Source: Chryseobacterium viscerum (GTDB taxonomy: Bacteria > Bacteroidota > Bacteroidia > Flavobacteriales > Weeksellaceae). From it: a stretch of DNA of 64,000 nt. Shown here in pieces: positions 17,395 to 26,658 of the stretch. The DNA lies in assembly GCF_025949665.1 (NCBI RefSeq), contig NZ_JAPDFT010000001.1, forward strand, positions 806,001 through 870,000, written 5' to 3'. Each line of letters opens with the position of its first letter. The first letter of the stretch is position 1. A model generated the notes under the pieces. That model ran no database searches and was not told the origin of the DNA. It was given only the letters and a program-made list of their open reading frames with translations. Both the position numbers and the translations under genes were made by a program.

Positions 17395-18438
17395 TTATGC
17401 TATGGCTCCAGAAGAGTGGTCAGAAGAACTTCCTGTAGCAGATGAAAGTACATTCACCTCATTATTGAGCTTTAGAACTCCCATAAAAGCAAAGATCAGA
17501 GCTTCCTTATAATCAATAATTTCTTTTTTAGGGATAATCACTTCAGCTTGTGTTTTTGATCTTATTTTTTCAATTAAAAATGAATTGTAAGCGCCTCCTC
17601 CAGTAATAAGGATATTCTTTATGTTATTTTTATTGATGACATTGGCGATCTGCTGGGCGGTATGCTCTGTAAAAGTTGCCAGGGCATCTAAGATTTCAAT
17701 ATTTTTAAGAGCTGGAAATATATGTTCATGGCACCATTCGATTCCCAAAGATTTTGGGTGTGAATTCTGGTAAAAATCTAAAGCATTAAGATCGTTCAGT
17801 AAAGTTTCATTGATTTTTCCTTTTTGGGCAAGCTCTCCGTTTTCATCAAAACTTTTGTTGATGTGCTGAGCCAGATGATTCAATACAATATTCACCGGTG
17901 CTATATCAAAAGCGATTCTTTTTCCATCTGACTGTAAAGAGATATTGGAAAACCCGCCAAGGTTTAAACAGGCGTTGTATTCTGAAAAAAGTAATTCATC
18001 ACCTATAGGAACCAATGGAGCTCCATTTCCTTTCATCAGGACATCCTGACTTCTGAAATCATAGATAACGGGTAATCCGGTTTCCAGTTTTATCGCTCTG
18101 CCATCACCTATCTGAAGTGTAAATTTTCGATTAGGCTGATGGAAAATCGTATGACCATGAGAGGCAATCAAATTGATGTTTTCGAGTTGATGCTTATGAA
18201 TGAATTCTTTAACCTGCCGGCCAAGATAAAAACCATATTCGGAATTCAGTTCCAATAAATCTTCCGCAGAAAGATGAATGGAGTGTCTAAGCTTATTTTC
18301 CCAATCCTCAGCATAGGGGATTGTTTCGGCTTTCAGGATCTGAAAAGACCATTTGTCTTGTTTCTCAAATTCTGCGAGACAGATATCCAAACCGTCCAGA
18401 CTTGTCCCGGACATCAGTCCAATAGCCAGAGCTTTCAT
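17395..18438 (-). CDS. anmK: Anhydro-N-acetylmuramic acid kinase
   Basis: AnmK phosphorylates and opens 1,6-anhydro-MurNAc from recycled peptidoglycan to MurNAc-6-phosphate. The N-terminal phosphate-binding motif GLMSGTSLDGLD, the middle NLGGFSNIS and FDIAPVNIVLN, and ITGGGAYNSFLIEKI near the C terminus are the ASKHA kinase signatures of this family. At 347 residues it is slightly shorter than the E. coli enzyme, as usual in Bacteroidota. It starts 11 nt after the lptC stop on the same strand, so it is probably the last gene of an envelope operon. Confidence 0.95.
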   Translation of the reverse strand: MKALAIGLMSGTSLDGLDICLAEFEKQDKWSFQILKAETIPYAEDWENKLRHSIHLSAEDLLELNSEYGFYLGRQVKEFIHKHQLENINLIASHGHTIFHQPNRKFTLQIGDGRAIKLETGLPVIYDFRSQDVLMKGNGAPLVPIGDELLFSEYNACLNLGGFSNISLQSDGKRIAFDIAPVNIVLNHLAQHINKSFDENGELAQKGKINETLLNDLNALDFYQNSHPKSLGIEWCHEHIFPALKNIEILDALATFTEHTAQQIANVINKNNIKNILITGGGAYNSFLIEKIRSKTQAEVIIPKKEIIDYKEALIFAFMGVLKLNNEVNVLSSATGSSSDHSSGAIA

Positions 18439-18449
18439 TATTTTGGGGA

Positions 18450-19040
18450 TTATTTTTTATTCTCAGAAATTCTCTTTGAACTGAAATCTCCTGAGTTGTT
18501 ATAGAAAGTATATTCTGAAAAGTCATCCTTTGCAGTCATCCCATTGGCTCCTACCAGTGTAGAGCCGTCTTCCATGGTAACATATACTGTATCTTTAGTG
18601 TAGATTCTGTTCTTTTTTTGGTCCCAATAAATACTCTGCATTGCAAATCTCTGCCCTTCATTGGTTTTTATTCTTACATCACCTTTGGCTTCGTAGAATT
18701 TTTTATATTCAAAAATACGTGCGTATTTCGCGGTAATCCTTCCCGGAACTTTAGGTTTCTTTTTATCAAAAAACTCAATATCAATTCCTTTTCTGGCTAC
18801 TACATAAGGGCTGTCAATCAGCTCATATTTTTCAATGATGGGAGCTTTGGCTTTTAAAGTGACAAAGCCGGAGTCACGCTGTATAATATTGGCGTTGTTG
18901 ATGATCTGTGAAGGGAAATTTTTGCTTTGGCTGCCATTTCTTTTGGTAAGATCTTCTTCACAGGATGTCAATATAAAAAATATAGCACAACTAAAAAGGC
19001 ATGCTATATTTTTATATGATATTTTTTTTGAAAAATTCAT
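18450..19040 (-). CDS. lptC: LPS export ABC transporter periplasmic protein LptC
   Basis: LptC-like protein of the Lpt bridge that carries lipopolysaccharide from the inner to the outer membrane. From ATG 19040 it has 196 residues. The N terminus MNFSKKISYKNIACLFSC runs into an ILTSCEED lipobox, so it looks lipidated rather than having the plain membrane anchor of E. coli LptC; that form is common in Bacteroidota. The beta-jellyroll section shows PYVVARKGIDIEFFDKKK and AKYARIFEYKKFYEAKGDVRIKTNEGQ, the OstA/LptC pattern. A longer frame from 19079 would overlap the upstream gene; the chosen ATG begins 1 nt after that gene's stop, implying coupled translation. Confidence 0.88.
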   Translation of the reverse strand: MNFSKKISYKNIACLFSCAIFFILTSCEEDLTKRNGSQSKNFPSQIINNANIIQRDSGFVTLKAKAPIIEKYELIDSPYVVARKGIDIEFFDKKKPKVPGRITAKYARIFEYKKFYEAKGDVRIKTNEGQRFAMQSIYWDQKKNRIYTKDTVYVTMEDGSTLVGANGMTAKDDFSEYTFYNNSGDFSSKRISENKK

Positions 19041-19041
19041 T

Positions 19042-20349
19042 CTAGTTATAAAGAGTCTTTCTGAACCATTTATCAGCAAAATTAAAGCCGATTTTCAGGT
19101 TGATGAAATTCTGGTTGATCAGGTTGTTTTTAAGAGTTCCTCTTTTACCTACTTCCAGACCTATTTCCAGACCACTCATTCTTGTGATACTACTTGTTTT
19201 GAATGGAAGCATTACTCCGGCAGAAATACCGAATTTGTTAATGCTTGTCCCTTCCAGTTTAAGGTTTCCTCTTTCATAGAAAGCTCCGTATCTGTAGATT
19301 ACCCTTGAGAAGTAGTTTCTGAAGTTATTATAGTTAGGAAGGTACCATCCACCGGCAGAAACTCTGTAAGTATCCTGAAAGTCGAAAGTTTTACCAAAAT
19401 AAGCAATATCTTCTCCTTTTTTATAATCCACCTGTCCTGATAGGAACCAATGGTTTTCACTTCCATATCCAACCCCTACGGATGCCTGTAATGGAAGAAG
19501 GTTTTTAGATTTTGTTTCTTGCTGATCTATGATGGTTTCATATACCTTAGTGGTTTCCTGAGCATCAGAGTATCTGTAAGTACTGTTGGTATACTCAGTA
19601 GTCATATTACTGGTGTTACCAAAAGTAGCGGTAGCTCCTACTGTAAACTTCTTGTCAGTACGGGTATTTAAAGTCTGGTAGCTTGTACCCAGTGTAAAAT
19701 TAAAGTTTCTGACTCTGTTTTTAGTCTGATAACCATTCACATATTCACCAGCATAACTGCCTGTAGCAGGGTTGTATGCACGGAATTCATTAAGGTCATT
19801 AAGGTCACCAAAATAAAGGTTTGCTCTTGCTCCTACAGAAAGTTCCTGATTAATTTTATAAGAAACAGCAACCTGTGCCGCATTCAATGTTCCGCTTCCT
19901 TTAAAGTTATTTTTATACATTGGAGTTCCATCTGCAGCGAATTGTTCATTTACGATATCGTAGCTTTTAGAACTGTATGGCTGATAAGAGATCCCCATTT
20001 TCACTTTAGATGATAATGGAAATGCAAGTGAAATATTGGAAAGATACGTAGAATGCTTTGTAGATTTCATATCGTTATAATTCGATTTGAAATAATTGTT
20101 TTCGTTGGTAGCTTCCAGTTTGATACTCGTAAGTTCAAAATTGGCATTGTTTGCTGGGTTGGCAAAATTGAAACTACTGGTAAAATCACTTATAAAAGCA
20201 GTTGATATACCTCCCATAGAAGTAGTCTCGATCGTATTATCATATTTCACATCCCCAATTCCATAAGTTGCATAAGGAGAGTTACTTAAACTCTGTGCAT
20301 TAAGAAAATATCCAACTGATATGAATGATACTACAAAGATTTTTTTCAT
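19042..20349 (-). CDS. Outer-membrane beta-barrel protein, FadL/OmpP1-like opening
   Basis: A 435-residue protein with a signal peptide ending near LNAQS (residue 20) and a body of alternating aromatic strands ending in LINQNFINLKIGFNFADKWF. The opening SPYATYGIGDVKYDNTIETTSMGGISTAF with NFANPAN resembles the N-terminal plug region of FadL-like and PorV-like barrels of Bacteroidota. Exact function is unknown. It is the first gene of a run with lptC and anmK, which suggests a job in envelope assembly; that is inference from context. Confidence 0.8.
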   Translation of the reverse strand: MKKIFVVSFISVGYFLNAQSLSNSPYATYGIGDVKYDNTIETTSMGGISTAFISDFTSSFNFANPANNANFELTSIKLEATNENNYFKSNYNDMKSTKHSTYLSNISLAFPLSSKVKMGISYQPYSSKSYDIVNEQFAADGTPMYKNNFKGSGTLNAAQVAVSYKINQELSVGARANLYFGDLNDLNEFRAYNPATGSYAGEYVNGYQTKNRVRNFNFTLGTSYQTLNTRTDKKFTVGATATFGNTSNMTTEYTNSTYRYSDAQETTKVYETIIDQQETKSKNLLPLQASVGVGYGSENHWFLSGQVDYKKGEDIAYFGKTFDFQDTYRVSAGGWYLPNYNNFRNYFSRVIYRYGAFYERGNLKLEGTSINKFGISAGVMLPFKTSSITRMSGLEIGLEVGKRGTLKNNLINQNFINLKIGFNFADKWFRKTLYN

Positions 20350-20488
20350 TCTTTATTTTTAAAATAATGCGCAAATATCTTAAATATTAATGAATTGTAA
20401 AAATTATATGTGGTTAAAGTTTGTTAAGGGCTTTTCTTTAAAAGAAAAATGCAATTTTTCTGCAATAAAAATATCAATTCTGTTTTAC

Positions 20489-20519
20489 AAAAAAGACTGC
20501 CCTATGATGAACAGTCTTA
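20489..20519 (-). terminator. Terminator of the aldehyde dehydrogenase gene
   Basis: AAGACTG and CAGTCTT pair around a 12-nt loop and are followed by T residues on the minus strand, 26 nt past the gene's stop. Confidence 0.7.
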
Positions 20520-20544
20520 GTTTTATATGTAGTATATTTTGTTA

Positions 20545-21864
20545 TTATTTTACCTGAAGAACAGAACGGCTGTGGCTAAAACACTCAAAGCTGAATTTCC
20601 CATGATATTTACCCATTCCTGAAGTTCCTACCCCTCCGAAAGGTAAATAATGTGAACCCACATGAATAATGGCACTATTGATCTCAGCATCTCCGCTTGT
20701 GGTATGATTTAAAACATAATCTGCCAGCTCCTGATCTTCTGTGAAAACGTATAATGCTAAAGGTTTTGGACGGTTATTGATTTCCTCCAAAGTTTCTTCA
20801 ATATCATTATACGTCATGATAGGAAGTATGGGACCGAAGATCTCCTGCTGCATTACCTGATCATTCCAGGTAACATTATCCATTACAGTTGCTTCAAAAT
20901 GACGTGTTTCAAGGTCATAATTTCCTCCGTAGATTACTTTTTCCGGAGCTGCTTCCAGATAACCTGCAAGATGTTTAATTTGATTTTGGCTCACAATTTT
21001 CCCGATTTTTCCTAATGACTGGCCGTCATAAGTGGCATTTAAATGAGCTTTAAACTTTTCAATAAAGTCATCTTTTATAGATTCGTGGATATAAATATAG
21101 TCCGGAGCAACACAAGTTTGCCCACAGTTAATCCATTTTCCGTAAGATATTCTTGCTACTGCTTTATCCAGATCTGCATCTTTATGAACAATCGTAGGAG
21201 ATTTACCTCCAAGTTCCAGAGTCACCGGAATCAATTGTTCTGCAGCGGCTTTCATCACAATTTTGCCAACATTCGGACTTCCTGTAAAGAAAATATAATC
21301 AAAAGGCAGGCTTAATAGCAACGTGTTTTCTTCAATAGCGCCCTGAATGACCGATACATAAGATTCATCAAAAGATTCTTTTACAATATTTTCAAGAACC
21401 TGGGCAACATGAGGCGTATTTTCAGAAGGTTTTATAATGGCTGTGTTTCCTGAGATTAAAGCTCCGATAAGAGGACTGAATGTTAATTGAACAGGGTAGT
21501 TGAAAGGTCCGATAATATAAGTAACTCCATAAGGTTCATACATTATTTTGCTCACCACTTCAGCTCCCGATGGATGCGGTTTTGAAGGTACAGATGTAGA
21601 TTTTGCCCACTCATCAATATTTTCCAGCAAGTAATCCAGTTCACTGATGACAATTTGAATTTCCACATATTCTGCTTCCTTTCTGCTTTTCCCCAGATCA
21701 ATAGATAAGGCTTCACAAAGGTCATCCGTATGTTGCAAAAAAACTTCACGGAATTTTCTTAATTGTGCTTTTCGGAATTCAATATCTTTTGTTTGATTGG
21801 TTTTGAAAAAGGCTTTCTGCTGTTGAAATATTCCTCTGATTTTTTGTTCCAGGTTTGTATCCAT
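20545..21864 (-). CDS. Aldehyde dehydrogenase, class 3-like
   Basis: NAD(P)-dependent aldehyde dehydrogenase that oxidises aldehydes to carboxylic acids. It has 439 residues, the short class 3 (ALDH3/YwdH-like) length. Visible motifs are IIGPFNYPVQLTFSPLIGA, the cofactor loop FFTGSPNVGKIV, the general base Glu in VTLELGGKSPTIV, the catalytic Cys (about residue 251) in NCGQTCVAPDY, EIFGPILPIM and PFGGVGTSGMGKYHG. It is a single gene with its own terminator. Likely fatty or lipid-derived aldehydes by family analogy; the substrate is not shown by the sequence. Confidence 0.95.
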   Translation of the reverse strand: MDTNLEQKIRGIFQQQKAFFKTNQTKDIEFRKAQLRKFREVFLQHTDDLCEALSIDLGKSRKEAEYVEIQIVISELDYLLENIDEWAKSTSVPSKPHPSGAEVVSKIMYEPYGVTYIIGPFNYPVQLTFSPLIGALISGNTAIIKPSENTPHVAQVLENIVKESFDESYVSVIQGAIEENTLLLSLPFDYIFFTGSPNVGKIVMKAAAEQLIPVTLELGGKSPTIVHKDADLDKAVARISYGKWINCGQTCVAPDYIYIHESIKDDFIEKFKAHLNATYDGQSLGKIGKIVSQNQIKHLAGYLEAAPEKVIYGGNYDLETRHFEATVMDNVTWNDQVMQQEIFGPILPIMTYNDIEETLEEINNRPKPLALYVFTEDQELADYVLNHTTSGDAEINSAIIHVGSHYLPFGGVGTSGMGKYHGKFSFECFSHSRSVLQVK

Positions 21865-22103
21865 TGGTTTAATATTTTAATATTTGAAATTGGTGTGAAA
21901 TGGTAATGAATTTACGAAAAATTTCACTCGGTAAATTTATTGTTTAAAATTAAATTGTGTGAAATATAAATTTAAGTTTTATTCTAATCTTATGATTGAT
22001 ATTTCCTATAATAGAACTAGGAGTGTTGCTCTTTTGAAATTTGTAGTCTGTAGTTTTATACATTTTAAGCAGACTTAATTTTATAAATTGAAATAAGATT
22101 TTT

Positions 22104-22111
22104 TATCTTTG
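22104..22111 (+). promoter_or_regulatory. -7 element 4 nt before the holB start codon
   Basis: TATCTTTG, then AAAC, then ATG. As for the FUSC gene, use of this element would give a leaderless or nearly leaderless message. Confidence 0.5.
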
Positions 22112-22115
22112 AAAC

Positions 22116-23234
22116 ATGAATTGGGAGAACATCGCCGGACAGACAAATCTGAAAAAACTTCTTAAAGAAAGCATTGCCGAAAACAGAGTGAGCCATGCCC
22201 AGCTTTTTGTAGGAAAAGAGGGATACGGAACATTACCTATGGTTTTGGCCTATGCAAAAGAGATTCTAAATCGTGAAAATGAACATGCTGCAGCAAAAGT
22301 AGAACATCTCAATCACCTGGATCTGCATTTCAGCTTTCCTGTTTTTACGGACAATAGAAATTCTTTAAGCAAGAATAAATTTGATGAATTCAGAGAAATG
22401 ATCATGGCTTCTCCTTATGCGAGTTATGATGACTGGACTGCTTTTTTAGAGTCTGAAAACAAACAGCTGTTTATTTCAGCAGATGAAATTGATGACCAGA
22501 ACCAGAAGTTTTCTTTGAAAAGTTTTGAAGGAGGAACCAAAATTCTTATTGTCTGGAGAGCTGATAAAATGAATACCGCGGCTTCAAACAAATTTTTGAA
22601 ATTTTTAGAAGAACCTCCGGCTAAAACAATTATCCTTCTTACTGCAGAAAGTACCAATGATATTCTTCCTACTATTCTTTCCAGAACACAGATTGTAGAA
22701 ATCCCGAGAATACATGATGAAGATATTGAGAACCATCTCAAAAAGAACTTTTCTGTTTCAGAAGAAAAAGTGAAAGAGATTGTTCATGAAGCGCAGGGAG
22801 ATCTTAATGATGCTGTAAAACTGCTGAACTCCGGAGATAAAACCAATGAATTTGAAAAACTCTTTGTGCAGTGGGTGAGAGACGCCTTTATGGTAAAAAA
22901 GAAGCCTGAATATTTAAGAAGTATAATTCTTTGGGCCAGAGAAATTGCAGGATGGAACCGGGAAAAGCAGAAAAATTTCCTGAATTACTGTTCCGAAATC
23001 TTTAGACTTGCACTACTTCAGAATTATCAGTCTGAGAATCTGGTATATAAAAAGATAGATGCAAACGGATTCAACTGGACAGGGTTTTCAAAATTCATCA
23101 GCGGAGCCAATATTGAGAGTATCTTAGAAGAAATAAATGCAGCCGACCTGCATCTGACCCGAAACGGAAATCCTAAAATTGTATGGACAGATCTTGGGAT
23201 AAAACTATCAAGATATATTCACAAAAGCATATAA
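22116..23234 (+). CDS. holB: DNA polymerase III subunit delta'
   Basis: Clamp-loader AAA+ subunit of the replicative polymerase. The 372 residues start with NWENIAGQTNLKKLLKESI, the usual delta' opening. SHAQLFVGKEGYGTLPMVLAYAKEIL has the degenerate, non-ATP-binding P-loop expected of delta'. The switch or sensor region is FLKFLEEPPAKTIILLTAES and the sensor 1 region is ILPTILSRTQIVEIPRI. Helical collar sequence follows. It stands alone with its own promoter and terminator. Confidence 0.93.
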   Translation: MNWENIAGQTNLKKLLKESIAENRVSHAQLFVGKEGYGTLPMVLAYAKEILNRENEHAAAKVEHLNHLDLHFSFPVFTDNRNSLSKNKFDEFREMIMASPYASYDDWTAFLESENKQLFISADEIDDQNQKFSLKSFEGGTKILIVWRADKMNTAASNKFLKFLEEPPAKTIILLTAESTNDILPTILSRTQIVEIPRIHDEDIENHLKKNFSVSEEKVKEIVHEAQGDLNDAVKLLNSGDKTNEFEKLFVQWVRDAFMVKKKPEYLRSIILWAREIAGWNREKQKNFLNYCSEIFRLALLQNYQSENLVYKKIDANGFNWTGFSKFISGANIESILEEINAADLHLTRNGNPKIVWTDLGIKLSRYIHKSI

Positions 23235-23236
23235 AT

Positions 23237-23268
23237 AAAACTCCGGCAGCAATACCGGAGTTTTTGTT
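23237..23268 (+). terminator. Terminator of holB
   Basis: AAAACTCCGG and CCGGAGTTTT form a 10-bp stem with an 8-nt loop and a T-rich tail. Confidence 0.85.
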
Positions 23269-23457
23269 TTTCATTTTTTTTAAGCTTAAAATTTTTAAAG
23301 AAATAAAAGGATTTATTGTAACGAGTTATCTGAACTTTAAATAAACCGAGCAATTACTGAGGTTTTTTGCCGGAAACAGAGGCTTTTTTATTAGTCCTGT
23401 ACTATATTATAGAGATCATCTTTTATTTACAATAAATTAAATCTATATTAAAAAATC

Positions 23458-23473
23458 AATCAATCGTTTGATT
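23458..23473. promoter_or_regulatory. Candidate operator of the TetR-family repressor
   Basis: AATCAATCGTTTGATT is a 16-bp near-palindrome (7 of 8 positions match in each half). It covers the -33 TTG of the efflux operon promoter, the expected place for an autorepressor to block RNA polymerase. Confidence 0.55.
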
Positions 23474-23497
23474 TTATATAAAACTTGTGTAAATTTG
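23468..23497 (+). promoter_or_regulatory. Complete promoter of the efflux operon
   Basis: TTG (23468-23470), 19 nt, TAAATTTG (23490-23497). This is an exact TTG-N19-TAnnTTTG Bacteroidota promoter. The ATG of the regulator follows 11 nt after the -7 element. Confidence 0.8.
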
Positions 23498-23508
23498 CGC
23501 CCTGAAAA

Positions 23509-24147
23509 ATGAACACTAGCATGATTTCAAAAGAAGAAAATATATTATTTGCAGCCGAGAAGCTTTTTGCCGAAAAGGGGTTTGAAGGAACTTCCACCAG
23601 GGAAATTGCAAAGGAGGCTAATGTAAACATCTCTATGATCTCATATTATTTTGGCTCTAAGGAAAAACTTTATGAGAAATTAGTGGAATACAGAATGAAT
23701 GAAGGTCAGTTTTTTTCAAAAGATCTTTTGGGACGAACCGATATCAATGAATGGCAGAAAATTGAAAAAGTAATTGATCAGTTTTCTAATAAAATCAGAA
23801 CTCAAAAATGCTTTTACAGGATTATGCAGAGAGAGCAGCTGCATACTCAGAATCCTCAGATTGTAGAATTTTTGAAGCAAATCAAAATGGGATTTCTTTC
23901 TATGTATTCACAAATATTGGAAAGTGGTCTTAAAAATGGAATTTTCACCAAAAAACCTCCTATTTATCTGCTTCATTCCACAGTAAGCGGAACTTTATTC
24001 TATGCTTTCAACGCGAAAGAAATGTATAAAGAATTCCTGAATGAAACAGAAGATGAGGCAGCTTTTGATGAAAGATACTATACAGAACTTAATAGACACA
24101 TTAAATACTTACTAAAAGACCTTTTAGGTTATGAAGAGAATAAATAA
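23509..24147 (+). CDS. TetR/AcrR-family transcriptional regulator of the efflux operon
   Basis: A 212-residue repressor. The N-terminal helix-turn-helix reads LFAEKGFEGTSTREIAKEANVNISMISYYFGSKEKLYEKLV, the classic TetR DNA-binding domain, with an all-helical ligand domain after it. It is the first gene of the operon and its last 17 bp overlap the TolC-type gene. The promoter carries a palindrome over the -33 element, so autorepression relieved by a pump substrate is the likely mode; the inducer is unknown. An alternative start at 23521 (MISKEENIL) would leave a longer leader and is also possible. Confidence 0.93.
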   Translation: MNTSMISKEENILFAAEKLFAEKGFEGTSTREIAKEANVNISMISYYFGSKEKLYEKLVEYRMNEGQFFSKDLLGRTDINEWQKIEKVIDQFSNKIRTQKCFYRIMQREQLHTQNPQIVEFLKQIKMGFLSMYSQILESGLKNGIFTKKPPIYLLHSTVSGTLFYAFNAKEMYKEFLNETEDEAAFDERYYTELNRHIKYLLKDLLGYEENK

Positions 24148-25444
24148 CTCAGTGATTGCATTATCACTATTCGTAGGAATAGCAAATGCAAATGCTCAGG
24201 AGAAAAAAACACTTTCTCTTGACGAAGCTGTGCAGCTGGGAATCCAGAACAGCAAGAATCTCAAGATCGATGCAGCCAAGATCGAAGAGGCTACAGCTGA
24301 TCTTTTGGAAGCTAAAAACAGACAGTTGCCGGAATTAAAAGTATCAGGCAGCTATATGTATCTTCCGATAAAACCCAATGTAGATATCAAACTTCCGGGT
24401 GTTTCAGGAGCAGGAGGCCCCGAAGTACATCAGGTGCTTTATGGTTCAGCTAATCTTAGTGTTCCGATTTACAGCGGCGGCCGAATCAAATATGGTATTC
24501 AGTCGGCTAAATATTTGGTAGAAGCTTCCAAATTAAGCACTGAGAACGATAAAATTGCTATTGCTTATAACGTAGCTCAGGCTTATAATAATTTGTTTAA
24601 AGCTAACCAATCAATCAAAGTTTTTGAAGAAAACCTTGCTGCTTCTCAAAAAAGAGATGAAACTTTCCTTAAAATGGAAAACAATGGTCTGATTGCAAGA
24701 AATGACAGATTAAAAGCAAACCTTCAGACTTCAAATATTGAACTTCAGCTATTGGAAGCTAAGAACAATTATAATATTGCCAACATCAATATGGATTTGT
24801 TATTAGGCATTCCTGAGACTACAGAGTTAGAAGTGGATGAAAACTATATTGAAGAAGGTTCAGATGTGAAACCGGTTGATTTTTATGTAACTGAAGCCAG
24901 AGAAAACCGTAAAGATTTACAGGCTTTAGCACAACAGAGAAAAGCGGCAGAGCTGGGATCAAAGGCTGCAAAAGCTGAAAACCTTCCTTCTATTGCATTT
25001 ACCGGAGGTTATGTAGCTGCAGATATTCCTAAATTTCTTACCGTATACAATGCTATCAATGTAGGAATTGGGGTTTCTTATAACTTATCCAATCTTTGGA
25101 AAGAAAATTCTTCATTGAGACAATCGCAGGCAAGAGAAAAACAGCTTGCTGCTACAGATGAACTATTGAATGACAACATTAAGCTTGATGTGAACAGAGA
25201 ATATCAGAATACAGACTATTCAAAAAAGAGAATTACTGTTTTCGAAAAATCTGCTGAGCAGGCTAATGAAAATTACAGAATCACAAAAAATAAATACGAT
25301 AACGGTCTTGCAACCATGACAGAATTACTGGATGCAGACGCAGCGCAGATCGCAGCAAACGTAGGTGTGATCAATGCTAAGGCAGATGCAGCATTAGCAT
25401 ACAGAAAACTATTACAGACAACAGGAACTTTAACAATTAAATAA
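24131..25444 (+). CDS. TolC-family outer-membrane efflux protein
   Basis: Outer-membrane channel of a tripartite efflux pump, 437 residues. A signal peptide ends near NANAQ (residue 23). The opening KTLSLDEAVQLGIQNSKNLKI and the internal duplication with AYNVAQAYNNLFKANQSIKV and NYRITKNKYDNGLATMTELLDADAAQ are the TolC helical-barrel repeat. Its start overlaps the TetR gene by 17 bp and the EmrA-type gene begins 16 nt after its stop, so it is translated as part of the pump operon. Confidence 0.94.
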   Translation: MKRINNSVIALSLFVGIANANAQEKKTLSLDEAVQLGIQNSKNLKIDAAKIEEATADLLEAKNRQLPELKVSGSYMYLPIKPNVDIKLPGVSGAGGPEVHQVLYGSANLSVPIYSGGRIKYGIQSAKYLVEASKLSTENDKIAIAYNVAQAYNNLFKANQSIKVFEENLAASQKRDETFLKMENNGLIARNDRLKANLQTSNIELQLLEAKNNYNIANINMDLLLGIPETTELEVDENYIEEGSDVKPVDFYVTEARENRKDLQALAQQRKAAELGSKAAKAENLPSIAFTGGYVAADIPKFLTVYNAINVGIGVSYNLSNLWKENSSLRQSQAREKQLAATDELLNDNIKLDVNREYQNTDYSKKRITVFEKSAEQANENYRITKNKYDNGLATMTELLDADAAQIAANVGVINAKADAALAYRKLLQTTGTLTIK

Positions 25445-25460
25445 TCAGATCGAAACCAAA

Positions 25461-26564
25461 ATGGAAAATAATAATACACAGGCAGCTGAACCTAAAAAGA
25501 AAAAAAGTTTAGTTTTTCCTATCATTTTAGCGGCAGTAGTAATCGGAGGAGGAATCTATGGTTACAGAGCCTTTACTTACGGACAGTATCATGAAGAGAC
25601 TGACGATGCTCAGATCGCTTCCAATATGGCACCGGTAATTTCTAAAATCTCAGGATATGTAGCTCAGGTAAAAGTAAAAGACAACCAGTTTGTAAAGAAA
25701 GGAGATACCTTGGTGATTTTGGATAACAGAGATCAGAAAATGGCACTTGATCAGGCTCAGGCAGCATTATCAACTGCTAAAAGCAATATTTCAAATGCAG
25801 AAGCTACTACTACAGCGACTTCTAAAAATATCGGCTCTTCCGAAGCGGCAGTAGTAACTGCTAATGCTCAGATAGAAGCTGCAAAAGTAAACGTTTGGAA
25901 AACTTCTCAGGATTTGAAGAGATATGCTAATCTTGTAAAAGATCATTCTATTACAGAACAACAATACGAGCAGGCTTTAGCTGCAAAACAATCTGCAGAC
26001 AGACAATTACAGGTTTTAGTTGACCAGAGAAATCAAATTGCTCAGCAAACCCATATTGCTTCTTCTCAGACCGCAGCAAGCTCACAACAAATTAGTGTCG
26101 CAGGATCTGTTGCCAAACAAAGAGAAGTAGATGTAGAAAATGCAAAACTGAATTTATCTTATACTGTAATCCTTGCCCCTGAAGACGGATATGTAGGAAA
26201 AGTACCTACACAGGCAGGCCAGTATCTGCAGGCGGGAGCACAGTTGTTTGCTTTGGTTAAAAACGACCAGAAATGGGTAGTGGCCAACTATAAGGAAACA
26301 CAGGTAGACAAAATGGTAGAAGGACAGAAGGTGAAAATTGAGATTGATGCTTTCCCTGATCAGGAATTTGAAGGAGTGGTAAGCTCATTCTCGCCGGCTA
26401 CAGGAGCTACTTTCTCCATTCTTCCTCCGGATAATGCAAGTGGTAACTTCGTAAAAGTAGTTCAGAGACTTCCTGTAAAAATCGATTTTGTAAATCTTGA
26501 TAAGAATATTGCCAAAAGATTGAGAACAGGAATGAACGTGAAGGCAGAGGTCGCTTTGAAATAG
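25461..26564 (+). CDS. HlyD/EmrA-family membrane fusion protein
   Basis: Periplasmic adaptor linking the inner-membrane MFS pump to the TolC channel. In 367 residues: a single membrane anchor at about 17-37 (VFPIILAAVVIGGGIYGYRAF), the lipoyl half-motif ETDDAQIASNMAPVISKISGYVAQVKVKDNQFVKKGDTL, an alanine- and glutamine-rich coiled coil at about 95-215, then the second lipoyl half (LSYTVILAPEDGYVGKVPTQAGQYLQAG) and a beta-barrel. This is the EmrA arrangement. Confidence 0.94.
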   Translation: MENNNTQAAEPKKKKSLVFPIILAAVVIGGGIYGYRAFTYGQYHEETDDAQIASNMAPVISKISGYVAQVKVKDNQFVKKGDTLVILDNRDQKMALDQAQAALSTAKSNISNAEATTTATSKNIGSSEAAVVTANAQIEAAKVNVWKTSQDLKRYANLVKDHSITEQQYEQALAAKQSADRQLQVLVDQRNQIAQQTHIASSQTAASSQQISVAGSVAKQREVDVENAKLNLSYTVILAPEDGYVGKVPTQAGQYLQAGAQLFALVKNDQKWVVANYKETQVDKMVEGQKVKIEIDAFPDQEFEGVVSSFSPATGATFSILPPDNASGNFVKVVQRLPVKIDFVNLDKNIAKRLRTGMNVKAEVALK

Positions 26565-26615
26565 TATTCATGTACTTACGTAAAATGTATTCATGGTGAA
26601 TTGAAAATCATTAAT

Positions 26616-26636
26616 ACATCCTACATTTTACATTAA
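26616..26636 (+). repeat. ACATTNN heptads upstream of the MFS pump gene
   Basis: Three 7-nt units (ACATCCT, ACATTTT, ACATTAA) ending 22 nt before the ATG. The same type occurs 16-17 nt before the starts at 53971 and 55020. Confidence 0.6.
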
Positions 26637-26658
26637 TACAAATATTCGAATAAAAATT

